Shown piece after piece: positions 6,421 through 13,909 of a stretch of DNA of 45,023 nucleotides. Numbering within the stretch: the first letter of the stretch is position 1; each line of letters begins with the position of its first letter. The stretch is from IMG/VR virus record IMGVR_UViG_3300042876_000637, positions 1 to 45,023 of that record; one strand, written 5' to 3'. Both the position numbers and the translations under genes were made by a program. The stretch is from a virus. The notes beneath the pieces were generated by a model. That model was not told the DNA's origin and did no database searches. It saw only the letters and a list, made by a program, of their open reading frames with translations.

Positions 6421-7589
6421 TGCCGCCAACGACTTCATTCGGCGAATTGCTCACTGCGCGTTTATCGCCAAAAGCAGGGTGGCGCGCGGATTACACGGTG
6501 AACACGCGGCTGTACAGCACTGCGCGCACGTCCGGCGGGACTGTGACCGTGGACGACAACCGGTTCAAATTGAGCACGACCGGCACGGCCTCGCGCACCG
6601 CAGTTATCGAGACGAAAAAGCGCCTGCGCTACCTGCCCGGCATGGGCGGGCTTTTCCGCGTGACGGCTATTTTTGACCCAGCGGCCCCGGTTGGCAGCAA
6701 GCAGATTATTCAAATCGGGGATGTGGATGATGGGTTTGGGTTTGGATTCAGTGGCTCCACCTTCGGCACGCTGCGCCGCCGGGGCGGGGTAGACCACTGG
6801 ACGCCCGAATCGGAGTGGAATGGCAAAGCGGTGACGTGGGACAAAGCGACTGGGCTGCCCATCCAGTTGCGCTATCAGTGGCTAGGGTACGGTTTTGTGC
6901 GGTATTACCTGCTCAATCCCAATTGGCGCGTGGGGGCCTACGATTTGGTCAACACGTTGCAATACCCGGCCACGTCGGCGTTGGTGCATATCAAAAATCC
7001 AACGCTGCCCGTGAGCGCGGAGGTCAGCAACGGCGAGAGCGCCTACGATGTGGTGATGTACACGCCTTCCGCGATGGCGTTCCTCGAGGGCGAGGACGAA
7101 CTGCCCCTGCACCCGCTTGACCTTTACAGCCCCATTGATGCCGCCGGAACACTAGCCGACACGAGCAACAATCACGCGCTGACGATTTCCAACAAAGCGT
7201 TGTACACCATCAACGCGACTGGCCCGGTAACGCAAAATAATCGTGTGCCGGTGGAGTTGCGTTCGCTGGTGCTGACGCGCGGGAGCGCGGGGGCTACCCG
7301 TTCAAAAATTTCGATTTACCGCAACGGGGCCACGGCCGGCGCGCGCACCTATGCCGATTATGACCAATTGAATAGTCCGTTGGCGGTGAGCACCACGGCC
7401 ACGACGGTGTCGTCCACCAACCCGGAGCGGGTGTATTACCTGTCCAACGGGGCCACGCAATTGCCGTTGAATTTTCTGCCTGGGGAAGTGGAGTTATTGC
7501 CCGGCGAAACACTGGTGTTTGGGTGGGAAAACAACGGCGTGCAGTCTACGGAGTGGTGCGTCACGGCCACATTGCGCGAGAAATACTAA
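6420..7589 (+). CDS. Probable virion surface or receptor-binding protein
   Basis: A 389-residue protein rich in Thr, Ser, Gly and Asn with regular beta-strand patterning. The N-terminal 200 residues hold GLFRVTAIF, DGFGFGFSG and FGTLRRRGG, a motif order I associate with jelly-roll or lectin-like phage surface proteins. The C-terminal half (LADTSNNHALTISNKALYTI onward) reads as a second beta domain. It sits ahead of the terminase genes, where accessory fibres are encoded in some phages. Direct assignment to a tail fibre is not possible from sequence alone. Confidence 0.55.
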   Translation: MPPTTSFGELLTARLSPKAGWRADYTVNTRLYSTARTSGGTVTVDDNRFKLSTTGTASRTAVIETKKRLRYLPGMGGLFRVTAIFDPAAPVGSKQIIQIGDVDDGFGFGFSGSTFGTLRRRGGVDHWTPESEWNGKAVTWDKATGLPIQLRYQWLGYGFVRYYLLNPNWRVGAYDLVNTLQYPATSALVHIKNPTLPVSAEVSNGESAYDVVMYTPSAMAFLEGEDELPLHPLDLYSPIDAAGTLADTSNNHALTISNKALYTINATGPVTQNNRVPVELRSLVLTRGSAGATRSKISIYRNGATAGARTYADYDQLNSPLAVSTTATTVSSTNPERVYYLSNGATQLPLNFLPGEVELLPGETLVFGWENNGVQSTEWCVTATLREKY

Positions 7590-7867
7590 TGGCCCGCCCG
7601 GTCTATGCCGTCTACATCAAGAGCCAAGCCTGGAAACGCCAGGCCCACGCCGCGCGCGTGCGGGCTGGGTTCAAGTGCCAATTGTGCGGGCGCGCCGACC
7701 GCGTGCTGGAGGTCCACCACAACACGTATGAGAACCTCGGCAGCGAACCGGCCCGCGACCTCGTGTGCCTTTGCCACGAATGTCATGCGGCTCACCATCT
7801 GCGCCAGCGCCATGCGCGGGTGTGGGGAGTGTTCGTGTGGATAACTCGGTTATTTCCGTGGAAATGA
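7589..7867 (+). CDS. HNH endonuclease
   Basis: A 92-residue protein overlapping the previous stop (TAATG). It has the zinc pair CQLC, then LEVHH, N, and LCHECHAAHH, the order C-x2-C, HH, N, C-x2-C, H of HNH nucleases. Small HNH proteins next to terminase genes take part in DNA packaging in many cos-type phages. Here four genes separate it from the terminase large subunit. Confidence 0.85.
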   Translation: MARPVYAVYIKSQAWKRQAHAARVRAGFKCQLCGRADRVLEVHHNTYENLGSEPARDLVCLCHECHAAHHLRQRHARVWGVFVWITRLFPWK

Positions 7868-7868
7868 T

Positions 7869-8504
7869 ATGAGCGCGCCCACGTTTCCGTTATCAATTTG
7901 GGGGGCAGGCTACTTCATGCGGCGGCGGGAGAAGTGGCGCTGGCGGCGAAAACACATGGCGCAATCGCCCATTTTGATTTACGACAAATTCACCGGCCCC
8001 AACGGAGATACGCTCGCGGCGCATACCCCAGGCCCTATCAATATCCCTGGCGGGAGTTGGAGCGCGACGGATTATAGAATTGACAGCAACAAAGCCTATA
8101 ACAACACCACGTCAAACCGGGCTGTCGGTATTCCAACGGGCCGCACGGATTTATACCGGGTGACGGCGACTTTCACCACAAACATAAATAGCGGCGTAGC
8201 GTTGCGCGTTGTGGACGCCACCCACAGTTTTTTTACGTACAACACTGCCACAAACTTTTTGATTATCGAGGACAACGGCGGATTCACCCAGAGGGCCAGC
8301 ATGGCGCTTGTGCCGAGCGGGGTTGGGAAGGCCAGCATAGAATTGAATGGCAACGTTATCACGGCAAAACACTACTCCGATAACGTTTTGGATGGCGTGC
8401 TGACGTACACCTCGGCCCTATTCGCCGCGTCTCAGAATGCCGGACTAGCATTGCAGCAAGGCACTACGCATGCCGCGGACGAGTTTGTCGTGGAGACAAT
8501 ATGA
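7869..8504 (+). CDS. LamG-like virion surface protein
   Basis: A 211-residue protein. ATG 7869 is used, but ATG 7956 (MAQSPILIYDKF) would remove a basic leader (MRRREKWRWRRKH) and may be the true start. The body has the strand pattern of a concanavalin/LamG fold (LYRVTATF, GVALRVVD, KASIELNGNVITAKHYSDN). It lies with the other surface protein (6420-7589) and was probably acquired as host-range cargo. Confidence 0.55.
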   Translation: MSAPTFPLSIWGAGYFMRRREKWRWRRKHMAQSPILIYDKFTGPNGDTLAAHTPGPINIPGGSWSATDYRIDSNKAYNNTTSNRAVGIPTGRTDLYRVTATFTTNINSGVALRVVDATHSFFTYNTATNFLIIEDNGGFTQRASMALVPSGVGKASIELNGNVITAKHYSDNVLDGVLTYTSALFAASQNAGLALQQGTTHAADEFVVETI

Positions 8505-8734
8505 TTCGTGCATCAGTGACTACGCCGATGATTGGCGATGGGCTGACAATTGAGACACGGTATCGCCCGAGGATTAGCGACATTCCGGGCGTATTGGCCT
8601 CGTCCGATGTAACAGGCGCGAATTTGCCAGCCGCGCCCAACGAGGTAGTTTACGAAGCATCGTTTTCGGACGATTCATTTGCATTGGTCGAGGCAGACCC
8701 GGAGTATTTTGTAAATTGGAGCATGGCAATCTAA
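8501..8734 (+). CDS. Small protein, unknown function
   Basis: A 77-residue protein overlapping the previous gene by 4 bases (ATGA). It is beta-rich with a conserved-looking C-terminus (DPEYFVNWSMAI). No family recognised; possibly an accessory to the surface protein it is coupled to. Confidence 0.5.
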   Translation: MIRASVTTPMIGDGLTIETRYRPRISDIPGVLASSDVTGANLPAAPNEVVYEASFSDDSFALVEADPEYFVNWSMAI

Positions 8735-8919
8735 TGGCCGGAAAATCAACAGTCGTTAAACCGCCGCATGGCAACCCTAGCGCAACCGAATTGGGCGCAC
8801 AAAAAGCGTGGTTGCGGGCGCATGGATTTACCGCCGCGCAAGCCGCGCAATTGAACAGAAGTAATACGCGCAGCCAGAACGCGCAGATTATTGCGCGTTG
8901 GCAGAAACCGAATTTGTAA
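8734..8919 (+). CDS. Small basic protein, unknown function
   Basis: A 61-residue protein from TAATG 8734. The middle (GFTAAQAAQLNRSNTRSQNA) looks like a helix-turn-helix, so it may bind DNA. It immediately precedes the terminase small subunit. Confidence 0.5.
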   Translation: MAGKSTVVKPPHGNPSATELGAQKAWLRAHGFTAAQAAQLNRSNTRSQNAQIIARWQKPNL

Positions 8920-8920
8920 A

Positions 8921-9454
8921 ATGCCGCGCAAACCGACAAAACCGACTCCTAAAAAAGGTCAGAAGCGGGCCAAAAATCCGCCCGCGCCCCCGGCCCCCGA
9001 CCTGAAAGCCTGGCGGGAGCGGTTCTTGGCTGCGTTGCGCGCATCGCCCAACGTGAGCGCGGCGGCCAAAGCGGCGCGGGTGAATCGGCAATATGTGTAT
9101 GAGGTGCGGGCGGAGGACGCAGAATTTGAGAAGGCGTGGGATGACGCTTTGCTGGAGTCGATTGAAGTGGCGGAGGGTGAAGCCTACCGCCGCGCGGTGC
9201 ATGGGGTGAAACGCGAGAAAGGTATTTATTACCTCGGAGAGAAAATAGCCACTGAAACGGTGACGGAGTACAGCGACACGCTGATTATTTTCCTACTCAA
9301 GGCGCACAAGCCGAAGGTCTACCGAGAAACTGTGGCCCACGAAATCACGCGCCGCCGGTCGGCAGAGGAGATGACTGACGATGAGCTCGCGGAAATCGCC
9401 AGCCGCCACGGTGACGGAAGCGGCAGCGGCCCGCGAAATCCTGCGGCGGCGTGA
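8921..9454 (+). CDS. terS: Terminase small subunit-like protein
   Basis: A 177-residue protein. Residues 1-30 are Lys/Pro-rich. A helix-turn-helix with the small-terminase look follows (SAAAKAARVNRQYVYEVRAE), then an acidic helical segment and LIIFLLKAHKPKVYRE, the usual motif where these proteins end their conserved core. It overlaps the large subunit by 74 bases. It should recognise the packaging site and feed DNA to the large subunit. Confidence 0.8.
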   Translation: MPRKPTKPTPKKGQKRAKNPPAPPAPDLKAWRERFLAALRASPNVSAAAKAARVNRQYVYEVRAEDAEFEKAWDDALLESIEVAEGEAYRRAVHGVKREKGIYYLGEKIATETVTEYSDTLIIFLLKAHKPKVYRETVAHEITRRRSAEEMTDDELAEIASRHGDGSGSGPRNPAAA

Positions 9455-10892
9455 AGCCCGGCGACGGGTATTGGCATTTACGAAGTTCACCAAACCAGAC
9501 TACCAGACCAACTGGCACCATGATGTGCTGTGCGGGTATCTGGATAGGTTTGTGGCGGGAGACATCAAGCGGCTCATGATTTTCATGCCGCCCCGGCACG
9601 GCAAAAGCGAACTGGTGAGCCGCCGGTTGCCCGCTTTTATTTTTGGGCAGCGGCCCGACGCCAACGTCATCGCCTGCTCGTACAGCGCCGACCTCGCCAG
9701 CCGCATGAACCGGGATGTGCAGCGCATAATCGACTCTGACACGTACCGCCGATTATTCCCCGAGAGCCAGTTGTTTGGCGCGAATGTTCGCACGGTGGCT
9801 ACGGGTTCATACCTCCGCAACTCGGATATTTTTGAGATTGTGGGCCACAACGGATCGTACCGTAGCGCGGGCGTGGGGGGCGGCATCACCGGCATGGGCT
9901 TCCACTTCGGGATTATTGACGACCCGGTGAAGCGGCGGAAAGAGGCGGAAAGCGAAGCGTTTCGCAATAGCGTGTGGGAGTGGTATGGCAGCGACTTTTA
10001 CACGCGGCAGGAAGGCAACGGCGGCATCCTCATCACCACCACGCGGTGGCATGAGGACGATTTAGCCGGGCGCATTCTCAAACAGGCGGCGGCGGACCCC
10101 AACGCCGAGCAATGGACGGTGGTGAGTTTCCCCGCGCTGTTTGAGCCGGATATTGCTACCCCTGGTGACCCACGCCAGGACGGCGAGGCGCTATGGCCCG
10201 GCAAGTTTGACGTAGAGCGCCTGCAAAAAACGCGGGGAGTGCTGGGGCAGTATCAGTTCCAGAGCCTCTACCAGCAGCGCCCCACGGCGCGCGAAGGCAA
10301 CCGCATCAAGCGCGCCTGGCTGAGCAAGTTCGTGGACGCGGCCCCTGCCGAGGCCCGGCGTGTGCGCTACTGGGACAAGGCTGGCACGGATGACGGCGGG
10401 AAATTTACCGCCGGGGTGCTGATTGCCGAGCACGAAAAGCAGTTCTATGTGGAGCACGTGGTGCGCGGCCAATGGAGCGCATTGAACCGGGAGCGCGTCA
10501 TCCGGCAAACAGCCGAGGCCGACCGGCAGCGCGGCGCGGCGGTGGTAGCCCACTGGATTGAGCAGGAGCCGGGCAGCGGCGGCAAAGAGTCGGCGGAGAG
10601 CACCGTGCGGAACCTGGCCGGGCACACGATTCATGTGGACAAAGTGACCGGCGGCAAAGATGAACGGCTAGACCCCTTCGCGGTGCAGTGCGAGGCGGGC
10701 AATGTGTTTTTGGTGCGTGGGCAGTGGAATGAGGCCTACATTGACGAGATGGCCGCTGTGCCCAACGGCAAATACCGCGACCAAGCCGACGCCAGTGCGG
10801 GCGCGTTTAACAAACTTACCGAAGGCGGCACCGATTGGAACGATGTTTCTGGCCTCGGCCAAGTTGAGGAGTATGAGTCACGATGGAAATAA
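9381..10892 (+). CDS. terL: Terminase large subunit
   Basis: A 503-residue packaging ATPase/nuclease. Walker A is PPRHGKSEL (about 70), the adenine-side region ACSYSADLASRMN follows, and Walker B is FGIIDDP (about 177). The coupling motif is ITTTRWHEDDLAGR. The C-terminal RNase H-like nuclease starts with RYWDKAGTDDGGKFTAG (first catalytic Asp) and includes DQADASAGAFNKL (last Asp). Length and motif spacing are normal. ATG 9381 gives a 74-base overlap with the small subunit. Confidence 0.95.
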   Translation: MSSRKSPAATVTEAAAAREILRRREARRRVLAFTKFTKPDYQTNWHHDVLCGYLDRFVAGDIKRLMIFMPPRHGKSELVSRRLPAFIFGQRPDANVIACSYSADLASRMNRDVQRIIDSDTYRRLFPESQLFGANVRTVATGSYLRNSDIFEIVGHNGSYRSAGVGGGITGMGFHFGIIDDPVKRRKEAESEAFRNSVWEWYGSDFYTRQEGNGGILITTTRWHEDDLAGRILKQAAADPNAEQWTVVSFPALFEPDIATPGDPRQDGEALWPGKFDVERLQKTRGVLGQYQFQSLYQQRPTAREGNRIKRAWLSKFVDAAPAEARRVRYWDKAGTDDGGKFTAGVLIAEHEKQFYVEHVVRGQWSALNRERVIRQTAEADRQRGAAVVAHWIEQEPGSGGKESAESTVRNLAGHTIHVDKVTGGKDERLDPFAVQCEAGNVFLVRGQWNEAYIDEMAAVPNGKYRDQADASAGAFNKLTEGGTDWNDVSGLGQVEEYESRWK

Positions 10893-12892
10893 ACTACACC
10901 GAACAAGGCTCGCCCGGCGGCCTCGACCAGTTCTCCGGCTTTGTGGCGAAGGCATACAACGCCGAACTGTACTGGCCAAATGTCTTCCCGCTCTATAACC
11001 GCCTGCGCCGCAGTGACCCGGAGGTCGCGGTCGTGCGCGGGGTATTCAGCACCGTGGCGGCAGGGGTACGCATTCGGTGGGAGTTGCCCTCCAACCCCAG
11101 CGATGACGATAAAAAATTCGTGGAGTTCGGTGAGCAGGTGTTGGATGACCTGGAGGGAGGCATTGAACGCTGGCGCGACACGCTGATTAGCCAGGCCCCC
11201 TTCATGGGCTGGGCGTGGTGGGAGGCCGTGCCGGGCCTGCGCCAGACGGGCTGGACGCCGCCGGATGATGACCCGTGGCGGAGCAAATATAACGACGGGC
11301 TGATTGGGTTTCGGCGGTTGGGATTCCGCGACCACTCATCGTTCCAGCAGTGGGACTTGAACCCCAAGGGCCGCTTGCTGGGGATGTGGCAGCAAGACCC
11401 GCCCCATGCGCGCGTGCGCCTGCCGCTGGAGCAGAGCGTGCATGTGGCGTTTGGCGACGCGGATAACCCCGAAGGCCTCAGCCCGCTGGAATCCCTGTGG
11501 CGGCTGGAGCGCATCAAATACGGGCTGGAGGTCGTGCAGGGCATTGGGTATGAGCACGCGGCGGGCCACCTGAGCGTGAACAAAACTGAGAAAGGCGAAC
11601 TCACAGCCGCCGACAAAACCAACATTCGCGCGGCGGCCCGGGCCATCCTCAGCGCCCAGGAGGGCAACTATGCGGCGTGGCCCTACGGTTTCACCGGGCA
11701 GGTGATGGATGTGCCGTTCGGGTCCGCCGGTTCGATTCTCGACGCCATTCGCCATTACGCCATGCTGAAAATGGCGTTGTACAACATGCAGTGGGTGGCA
11801 ATGAGCACGCTGAGCGATAGCGGCTCGTATGCGGCGCTGAAGGACTCTAGCGCCCTGTGGCTGATGGCCTTCAACGCCATGATGACGGGCTTTGTGGGTC
11901 AGTTCGATACTCAATTTGGGGCGCGGCTGTACGAAATGAACAAGGCCGCGTTTCCGGGCGTGACCGTGCGCCCGAAGTTAGTGGCCACCAAAGCGGAGAA
12001 AGTCTATGACCTGCCCGAGCTCGCCGCGTTCATGCAGGCGATGCAGGGACTCATGCCGCTGGGCGAGGATGACCTGCTGGAGGTGCGCCGCCGGTCTGGG
12101 TTCCTGCCAGAGTCGATGCCCACCAACCCAGTGACGACGCCTACGGCGCAGAGCACCAGCGCGCCCACGCCGAATATGCCCGCAGACATGCCCCCCGCCG
12201 CTCCGTCCGCTGGCGAAATGGCCGCGCTGTATCAGGCCGCGCGCAAGCGGGTGGGGCAAATTGTGGAATTGAGCGCTGGCGGTGGGGCGCGGGCGTTGTT
12301 CGCCGAATTGGCGCGGGGGCGCGAGGTGGTGCGGGCGGCCTATGGCGACGCCATCTATGCCGCCATCCTGGAGTATCTCGCCGCGGCGGGCAGCAGCACC
12401 CAGTATAAAAACCGCGTGAAGCGGGCGGTGGTGGAATCGTTCCCCGAGGTCTTCTATCTGGCCTATGCCAGTGGGGGCGGCGAGGTGGTAGACCCCGAAG
12501 ATGACCAATGGCTGACCGCGAAAATCAACGCGGAGATGGCCTACGTTGACCTGCTTTTCCAGAGCATGAAGACGGTGAAAGACACCGCCGAAAGCGCCGA
12601 TGAGCGCCGGGCCGAGGCCAATGCCCGTGCCGATGGCTATCTGAAGACGTTGGATGCGGTGTATGCCGAGGGGCTGCTACGCGGCAAAAAAAACCGAATG
12701 CTGACGATGGTGGGCGAGGACGGGGCCGAGAGTTGCGTGGACTGCCAGCGGCACAAGGGCAAGCGTTACACGGCGCGCAAGTGGCTGCGCCTGGGCATTC
12801 CGGGCGTGCCGGGCAACGGGTGGGAGTGTGGGGGGTGGAAGTGCCAGCACGGGCTGATTGACGATGAAGGCGTTGCGTTCACGGGAGCGTAG
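10883..12892 (+). CDS. Portal protein (Mu gp29-like, DUF935) fused to a MuF-like C-terminal domain
   Basis: A 669-residue protein. Residues 1-420 match the DUF935/Mu gp29 portal family (DPEVAVVRGVFSTVAAGVRI, GLSPLESLWRLERIKYGLEV). A Pro/Thr linker follows at about 415-440. The C-terminal 200 residues end in ESCVDCQRHKGKRYTARKW and WECGGWKCQH, the Cys-rich tail found in Mu gpF-type minor head proteins. Family portals are usually near 500 residues, so this looks like a portal plus head-morphogenesis fusion. It overlaps the terminase stop by 10 bases. Confidence 0.88.
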   Translation: MEINYTEQGSPGGLDQFSGFVAKAYNAELYWPNVFPLYNRLRRSDPEVAVVRGVFSTVAAGVRIRWELPSNPSDDDKKFVEFGEQVLDDLEGGIERWRDTLISQAPFMGWAWWEAVPGLRQTGWTPPDDDPWRSKYNDGLIGFRRLGFRDHSSFQQWDLNPKGRLLGMWQQDPPHARVRLPLEQSVHVAFGDADNPEGLSPLESLWRLERIKYGLEVVQGIGYEHAAGHLSVNKTEKGELTAADKTNIRAAARAILSAQEGNYAAWPYGFTGQVMDVPFGSAGSILDAIRHYAMLKMALYNMQWVAMSTLSDSGSYAALKDSSALWLMAFNAMMTGFVGQFDTQFGARLYEMNKAAFPGVTVRPKLVATKAEKVYDLPELAAFMQAMQGLMPLGEDDLLEVRRRSGFLPESMPTNPVTTPTAQSTSAPTPNMPADMPPAAPSAGEMAALYQAARKRVGQIVELSAGGGARALFAELARGREVVRAAYGDAIYAAILEYLAAAGSSTQYKNRVKRAVVESFPEVFYLAYASGGGEVVDPEDDQWLTAKINAEMAYVDLLFQSMKTVKDTAESADERRAEANARADGYLKTLDAVYAEGLLRGKKNRMLTMVGEDGAESCVDCQRHKGKRYTARKWLRLGIPGVPGNGWECGGWKCQHGLIDDEGVAFTGA

Positions 12893-12894
12893 CC

Positions 12895-13356
12895 ATGCAA
12901 ACGCTGGGACATATCGCCGCAGACAATCCGCAAAACCCCGCCGACCGCAATAGCATTCGGCAGGGCTTGGTCACTGGCGACGGCCTGCTGGGCAGCGTGG
13001 TGACGGCGTTGAAGACGCTGGAACTGTGCGCCATTGATTACGGATTTTCGGACACGGCGCGCAATCACGAATCGTTGCAAGCGGCGCGGTTGGCGGTATT
13101 TGACGCGCTGAAAGCGATTGAGCGCGCGGCGCTTGGCCCAACCACTTGGGAGCCGTGGGTGACATTTCGAGACGCCACGGGCGCATTGCCCATTGCCGCG
13201 CCGCCGTGCGCCCACTGCCAACGCTGGCAACCGGTAGCAGAGTGGATGACGTTGCTCAATGGCGCGAAGATTTTTGATTGCGTGAGGTTGTGTCACGCGA
13301 TTGAGCAAAGTAATGATTTCTCGTGTTTTAGGCCAAAAAATGAGCACACCGCCTGA
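12895..13356 (+). CDS. Hypothetical protein with CAHC motif
   Basis: A 153-residue protein starting 3 bases after the portal stop. It is helical at the N-terminus and carries CAHCQRW and later CVRLCH, a possible zinc site. Its place between portal and protease is often held by small head proteins or cargo. No family recognised. Confidence 0.6.
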   Translation: MQTLGHIAADNPQNPADRNSIRQGLVTGDGLLGSVVTALKTLELCAIDYGFSDTARNHESLQAARLAVFDALKAIERAALGPTTWEPWVTFRDATGALPIAAPPCAHCQRWQPVAEWMTLLNGAKIFDCVRLCHAIEQSNDFSCFRPKNEHTA

Positions 13357-13543
13357 ATTGGTCGGAGCCGATTTACCCCCGGATATGCTGAGCCTGGCGC
13401 GGATGATGGCGCGAGATTGCCGCGCGCCTGGGCAATACGTGGTCTACCTCACCGTGCCGCCGTACCCGCGTGACCCGGTGCAGGTGGAAATAAAAACGGT
13501 GAGCACCATTCGGGACACGGTGGTTTCGCGGCAGAAAGGTTGA
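13340..13543 (+). CDS. Small hypothetical protein
   Basis: A 67-residue protein, ATG 13340 inside the end of the previous gene. It is alpha/beta (YVVYLTVPPYPRDPVQVEIK). Followed by a strong terminator at 13629. No family recognised. Confidence 0.5.
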   Translation: MSTPPELVGADLPPDMLSLARMMARDCRAPGQYVVYLTVPPYPRDPVQVEIKTVSTIRDTVVSRQKG

Positions 13544-13628
13544 CACGCCAAAAAAAACGTAATACCATCAACGCAATCGAATAACAACCGAGTCTTGCTA
13601 CTTGTGACCGCCTTCGGGCGGCAATGCT

Positions 13629-13674
13629 GACCGGGCCAACCTTTCCCAAGAGAGGTTGCGCCCGGTCTTTTTTT
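13629..13674 (+). terminator. Strong intrinsic terminator inside the late operon
   Basis: GACCGGGC plus CAACCT (13629-13642) pairs with AGGTTG and GCCCGGTC (13653-13667, one unpaired C), followed by seven T residues (13668-13674). It ends the transcript before the head genes and just before the Acb2-like gene, whose ATG is only 7 bases later. Bases 13544-13628 contain no gene. Confidence 0.88.
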
Positions 13675-13680
13675 ATTCCC

Positions 13681-13905
13681 ATGCCAGAGCCTACCCAAAT
13701 TTCCCCCAAAGCCCCCAACCGCCTCATGCAGTTTTTCTCCTACGCGCACCTGCCGGAACGATTGCAAGGCGTGAGCCTGCCGTTTTTCGAGTTGGCTTCG
13801 CACTTGGACGCGACGCTGCCGGATAACGCAGAGAAAACAACTGCGCTGCGCAAACTGCTGGAAGCGAAGGATTGCGCCGTGCGGGCCGTGCTTTACCGCG
13901 AGTAA
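13681..13905 (+). CDS. acb2: Acb2/Tad1-hairpin-like anti-CBASS protein
   Basis: A 74-residue protein. The core FSYAHLPERLQGVSLPFFEL, then LDATLPDNAEKTTALRKLLE and AKDCAVRAVL, follows the Acb2 (T4 Vs.4-related) hairpin family: an aromatic N-terminal motif, LP, then ALRKLxEA and a final amphipathic helix. Acb2 proteins form hexamers that sequester cyclic di- and trinucleotides, blocking CBASS and some type III CRISPR signalling. ATG 13681 is directly after a terminator, with no strong Shine-Dalgarno. Assignment is by remembered family pattern, not a search. Confidence 0.75.
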   Translation: MPEPTQISPKAPNRLMQFFSYAHLPERLQGVSLPFFELASHLDATLPDNAEKTTALRKLLEAKDCAVRAVLYRE

Positions 13906-13909
13906 CCCT

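Noticed and set aside
12686-12694. A AAA AAC slippery heptamer inside the portal/MuF gene
   Set aside because: The zero frame continues into the conserved Cys-rich tail, so no frameshift is needed. The A8 run may only be a sequencing risk.
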